Below, one piece after another: positions 63,401 through 64,000 of a stretch of DNA of 64,000 nucleotides. The stretch's first letter is position 1, and each line of letters begins with the position of its first letter. The DNA lies in IMG/VR virus record IMGVR_UViG_3300032820_000001, positions 62,001-126,000 of that record; one strand, 5' to 3'. The position numbers and the translations under genes were made by a program. Source of the stretch: a virus. The notes beneath the pieces were generated by a model, which saw only the letters and a list, made by a program, of their open reading frames with translations, was not told the origin of the DNA and did not search any database.

Positions 63401-63584
63401 CATCAGCAAATGGGCCTTGCATTGGCGGGTTTCGGAAATCGCCATAAGTGTCCGTATGCATGTTGTTAAGTTCAACACTTGCAGTGAAATTTGTATGCAA
63501 ATCCGACAAGTATCCATCCTTTGCGGAGGAACTGAACATTGTAAATGGGACTCTTCTTGTTGATTTATTTCCGTCGTTGCTCAT
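57465..63584 (-). CDS. 2039-residue mosaic tail/adsorption protein with propeller-like and cysteine-rich insertions
   Basis: The start is ATG 63582-63584 with only a weak SD (AAAGG). The conserved-looking shell is Tyr/Asn-rich virion sequence at both ends, for example VPFTMFSSSAKDGY near the start and SQRDLIDIWQGVTP (about 1920). Inside are foreign-looking modules. GCTDANACNYTVNATVDDGSC (about 298-319) is a Cys-rich calcium-binding-type motif common in secreted proteins of marine Bacteroidota. An Ig/cadherin-like strand set (about 430-490, DAHVFSVIINL) follows. About residues 1170-1520 hold FG-GAP-like beta-propeller repeats (GFGQSCAMVSSSDGLIFAIGA and related). Propeller and Cys-rich modules usually mediate binding to glycans or proteins. 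I infer a large tail-tip or side-fibre adhesin. Confidence 0.7.
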   Translation of the reverse strand: MSNDGNKSTRRVPFTMFSSSAKDGYLSDLHTNFTASVELNNMHTDTYGDFRNPPMQGPFADDMVGGEPFRHQEIGSTTDRQEGFVVAAQTGTLSVSSTGRPVFFRDAYAKRPLNIRNIKTNSPGNYSQEYEVVQLAGRTLNPRHFAEFPGQYTTDYPLHLGTEGRVLNTLNAAGQPATGTLPDYTMPDNTGSYNNFIFVNKFSAPGSRYTMSRGFLNPIGEEMSAYNAIPFRNLNVRGELSEDLARHTPKATDIPPGVPTKYHTTNRNPRLYKTLTSSSDVISSSWDYTSASALPGGPDFPEGCTDANACNYTVNATVDDGSCLYPPLDCGYADVVTDKFVYDNGYVTHAIPQSTLQYSWITASAETTQSEFPGFATGSDIAFYSGTIDFTTWRRASLMALLPNGIAEEPYEYKWYFNAPFAVTSALVTDEPAWMSYVIDYAGQNITFSGSPTLLDVGDTTITVDMADGGGGTDAHVFSVIINLPSPHILNNVYIDPDTAVQSFDFFGAAYTYNSWKEIRGGELRLSRYYREHNILPITKSPTTQYIEPPVVAKHMPMEHELAIDTTGTPFLLSTAYGNELTRYSNDEINQLYNFRVSDKKTKYAELKKLYLDESGEDPNNPVKGFISLTYGQTLWPKDENAFMKKVRVRGNYSEVAGTGPRGYDKIYGTQNTIYKTTEMRSLTGALNSQGYEIEGEENQSNALAFDPMRSDGYASLPVLPAPKNVGELNSDTDRSMTQAGGSEARPALAFLETNNIGVDGSFSDYSERLIEQMSGKTRWYNTYSDYNNNMKGLLQGTSILPEFRISEHMDYYISEQGGNFRAENKDFLTLLGANYTSSADSPTSTTFNVDFENTYLSSEEFDHLKKIRDDHLEFANPKQIKLRASGIKRLLPYNGFYPDTRTVQLGNLLSESLSNNVAGYLYDAAKPEAVRELAPAQGWQSFLKTFSSPGILYNSIKSGLAVDYPIYTSNPLSGSSGSVANPLYIVPLSSAANIRLPFETLYNFNENLPKSTDFFNVSSIPGSDNPDHFSASIKYYSKWDGKKKPNFELASHNFLAESVNFFLEGGELNSFTSAPELQFSEVEVDKTYYMDIVLRDEVGMSKNVEYHGEADFFPVNEVVTEGMSVSATDPDADITTLDQWSLATSVIENPAGGAYVLATSKYHPTSSFVGRAMLLSVDEAGNVIDLDPGDMLTGSAAGGDSPGFGQSCAMVSSSDGLIFAIGAVGENIGYPPGEYGAAYFYKYDGTSISLLSRYEPTGSRGYGATMSVSSGSDGVIFASSGFTDSSGISTLPDTTVFLHNYDTASPLTASLLDTCTVVDVSSAEASAVCLTSCSSSEATVVAFKGTDGTAVNPEGAIRILTYTGASFFESVNYTSSVPDLTVINSLSITPFYTPASLPFTAFDADTLLAYGANITSGEGKVCFVRVASNGAWATSPGTMTISPEQYDIEFGKYISLETKEDDDIEHNSYLAIGSTGTDVDALTNAGSITLYEITMAAGYVAAWPSLSQGLSGSILQRVYARNDYQQFSGHYGSGVDMAIGSSGDINDVYISAGSSGYDYAPTDPEVVSAGGMVQLTYRAQRATNYRIHGSLYGMPIDGLYDPAYCQYTPPGFYGESIARLSYSSSVGGPISLDEILRAVKVENILTLDPTRVRTEGGEPAIMTNTQEATKTTVSASVQLYGKILQKDIQFSISEDGDSTIADRATAGSAENLRWAIATKYECPVVNNSSSAYLANYSSHVTDLEDDPVFQFTSGTAGWKPPRSVWTSYGQPVQPDKGYEFELRESFAKRSVNTLTTGSLIDVCGFTPGTKKVGTVADKKDISEAIMVIPYVDKAIPYKTVEIDKGKHFIRFSKTELKKQKKNLEDKGYAISEDIRETSISETIQAMKKYVVPPQYDFLKYDDIKTFVSYFLEFDHVLSQRDLIDIWQGVTPAIAANPETDEIEITHGFDQHNFFHNVEFPTDIKFMVFKVKQMAKWNYYETTTDSSDDNRFKFNFQGDGQTEVIPSYNYNWPYDFCSLVERAKVDVSVVFKKDDEDTG

Positions 63585-63629
63585 CTATGTTTTACCTTTA
63601 CTGTTCTAACTAGGCTCTTTTTGAGGGTT

Positions 63630-64000
63630 TTATCCAGTTTTGACGACCCTTCCGGTGATTTTAATTTTATTGTTTCCGGCGGGAGTTTCCGCAAGGTCGG
63701 AAGAATTAATATTGAGCTGACCAGTTTCGGGAACGTTTGTGTTTGTATCTCTCTTTTCCAGGGCGCTTGTATCTTCACTGGTTTCGAACTGGGAAACAGT
63801 TCGTGGCTGGCCATGGACAACGTTTAATAGGTTTAACCTGCCGCCGTCGACGATGGGGTTGCCAGAGAGTATGGAGTCGGGGAGCTCCAAAAATGGGCGG
63901 TTATTCCAGAATGGGTCACTATAATTAGCTGCATCGGTTACTCCATTTCCAGAATTATTTGTTGAAACATTCTGAATGGGGGCGACTACTGTTGATTCCT
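63630..64000 (-). CDS. Partial protein at the window's right edge, N-terminus outside
   Basis: The frame is open from the window edge (first complete codon ends at 63998) to a stop at 63630-63632, giving 122 visible residues. No start is needed inside the window; a TTG at 63890 would be an arbitrary start. The visible part is Asn/Thr-rich, with NRPFLELPDSILSGNPIVDG (about 33-52) and a C-terminal NNKIKITGRVVKTG. The next gene starts 45 nt later. It is probably another structural gene of the adsorption block. I do not recognise it. Confidence 0.6.
   Translation of the reverse strand, partial: ESTVVAPIQNVSTNNSGNGVTDAANYSDPFWNNRPFLELPDSILSGNPIVDGGRLNLLNVVHGQPRTVSQFETSEDTSALEKRDTNTNVPETGQLNINSSDLAETPAGNNKIKITGRVVKTG

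Noticed and set aside
63581-63820. Minus-strand open frame of 79 codons at the right end
   Set aside because: It overlaps out of frame with the partial gene 63630-64000, which is open to the window edge and has virion-type composition; the two are unlikely both to be coding.

Overview
This window is part of the genome of a large tailed bacteriophage with a contractile tail, distantly T4-like. I can name T4-type orthologues by sequence: major capsid protein (gp23-like), scaffold (gp22-like), prohead protease (gp21-like), portal (gp20-like), large terminase (gp17-like), neck protein (gp13-like), tail sheath (gp18-like), tail tube (gp19-like), a gp26-like base-plate protein and a LysM base-plate protein (gp53-like). 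Gene order is not that of T4. Several unnamed virion proteins resemble conserved proteins I associate with marine phages, so a marine bacterial host is likely. The host lineage cannot be fixed from this sequence. Shine-Dalgarno sequences (GGAGG/AAGGAG type) are strong and frequent, which argues against a host with SD-poor initiation such as most Flavobacteriia. I see no tRNA, rRNA, CRISPR array, integrase or insertion sequence.

Every gene I support is on the minus strand, so transcription runs from position 64000 towards 1. In that order: (a) 64000-47841, a tail/adsorption structural block with a 2039-aa mosaic protein, three further large proteins and three mid-size proteins; (b) 47828-43200, a small DNA-metabolism island with a RuvC-like resolvase, a DnaG-type primase and a single-chain Mre11-Rad50 (SbcD-SbcC) fusion; (c) 43170-41528, three membrane/coiled-coil proteins that look like a lysis cassette, a zinc-ribbon protein and an Hc1-like histone; (d) 41509-33372, packaging and prohead genes (terminase, portal, protease, small prohead-type proteins) ending with a phage-encoded ribosomal protein bS21; (e) 33375-18691, two small paralogues and four paralogous fibre/adhesin genes, the last 9.2 kb long; (f) 18441-15669, scaffold and major capsid protein; (g) 15548-1, neck, neck-fibre fusion, tail terminator, sheath, tube, gp26-like protein, tail-chaperone-like ORF, tape measure and base-plate genes, cut by the window edge.

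Genes are tightly packed, often with ATGA or TAATG overlaps, and no gap exceeds about 260 bases. The gaps hold rho-independent terminators and a recurrent octamer, ACTAYTTA on the coding strand. This octamer repeatedly sits between a terminator and the next ribosome binding site and is my candidate for the phage's late promoter element. Three of the fibre genes also share an identical 22-nt leader carrying the SD.

The least ordinary features are: a neck protein with a duplicated gp14-like domain fused to a long fibre; a roughly 45-residue Tyr-Phe-x-Glu-x-Gly-x-Trp module shared by five fibre proteins; a possible programmed frameshift on a seven-T run linking the gp26-like gene to the next ORF; the Mre11-Rad50 fusion; and the phage-encoded Hc1-like histone and bS21.
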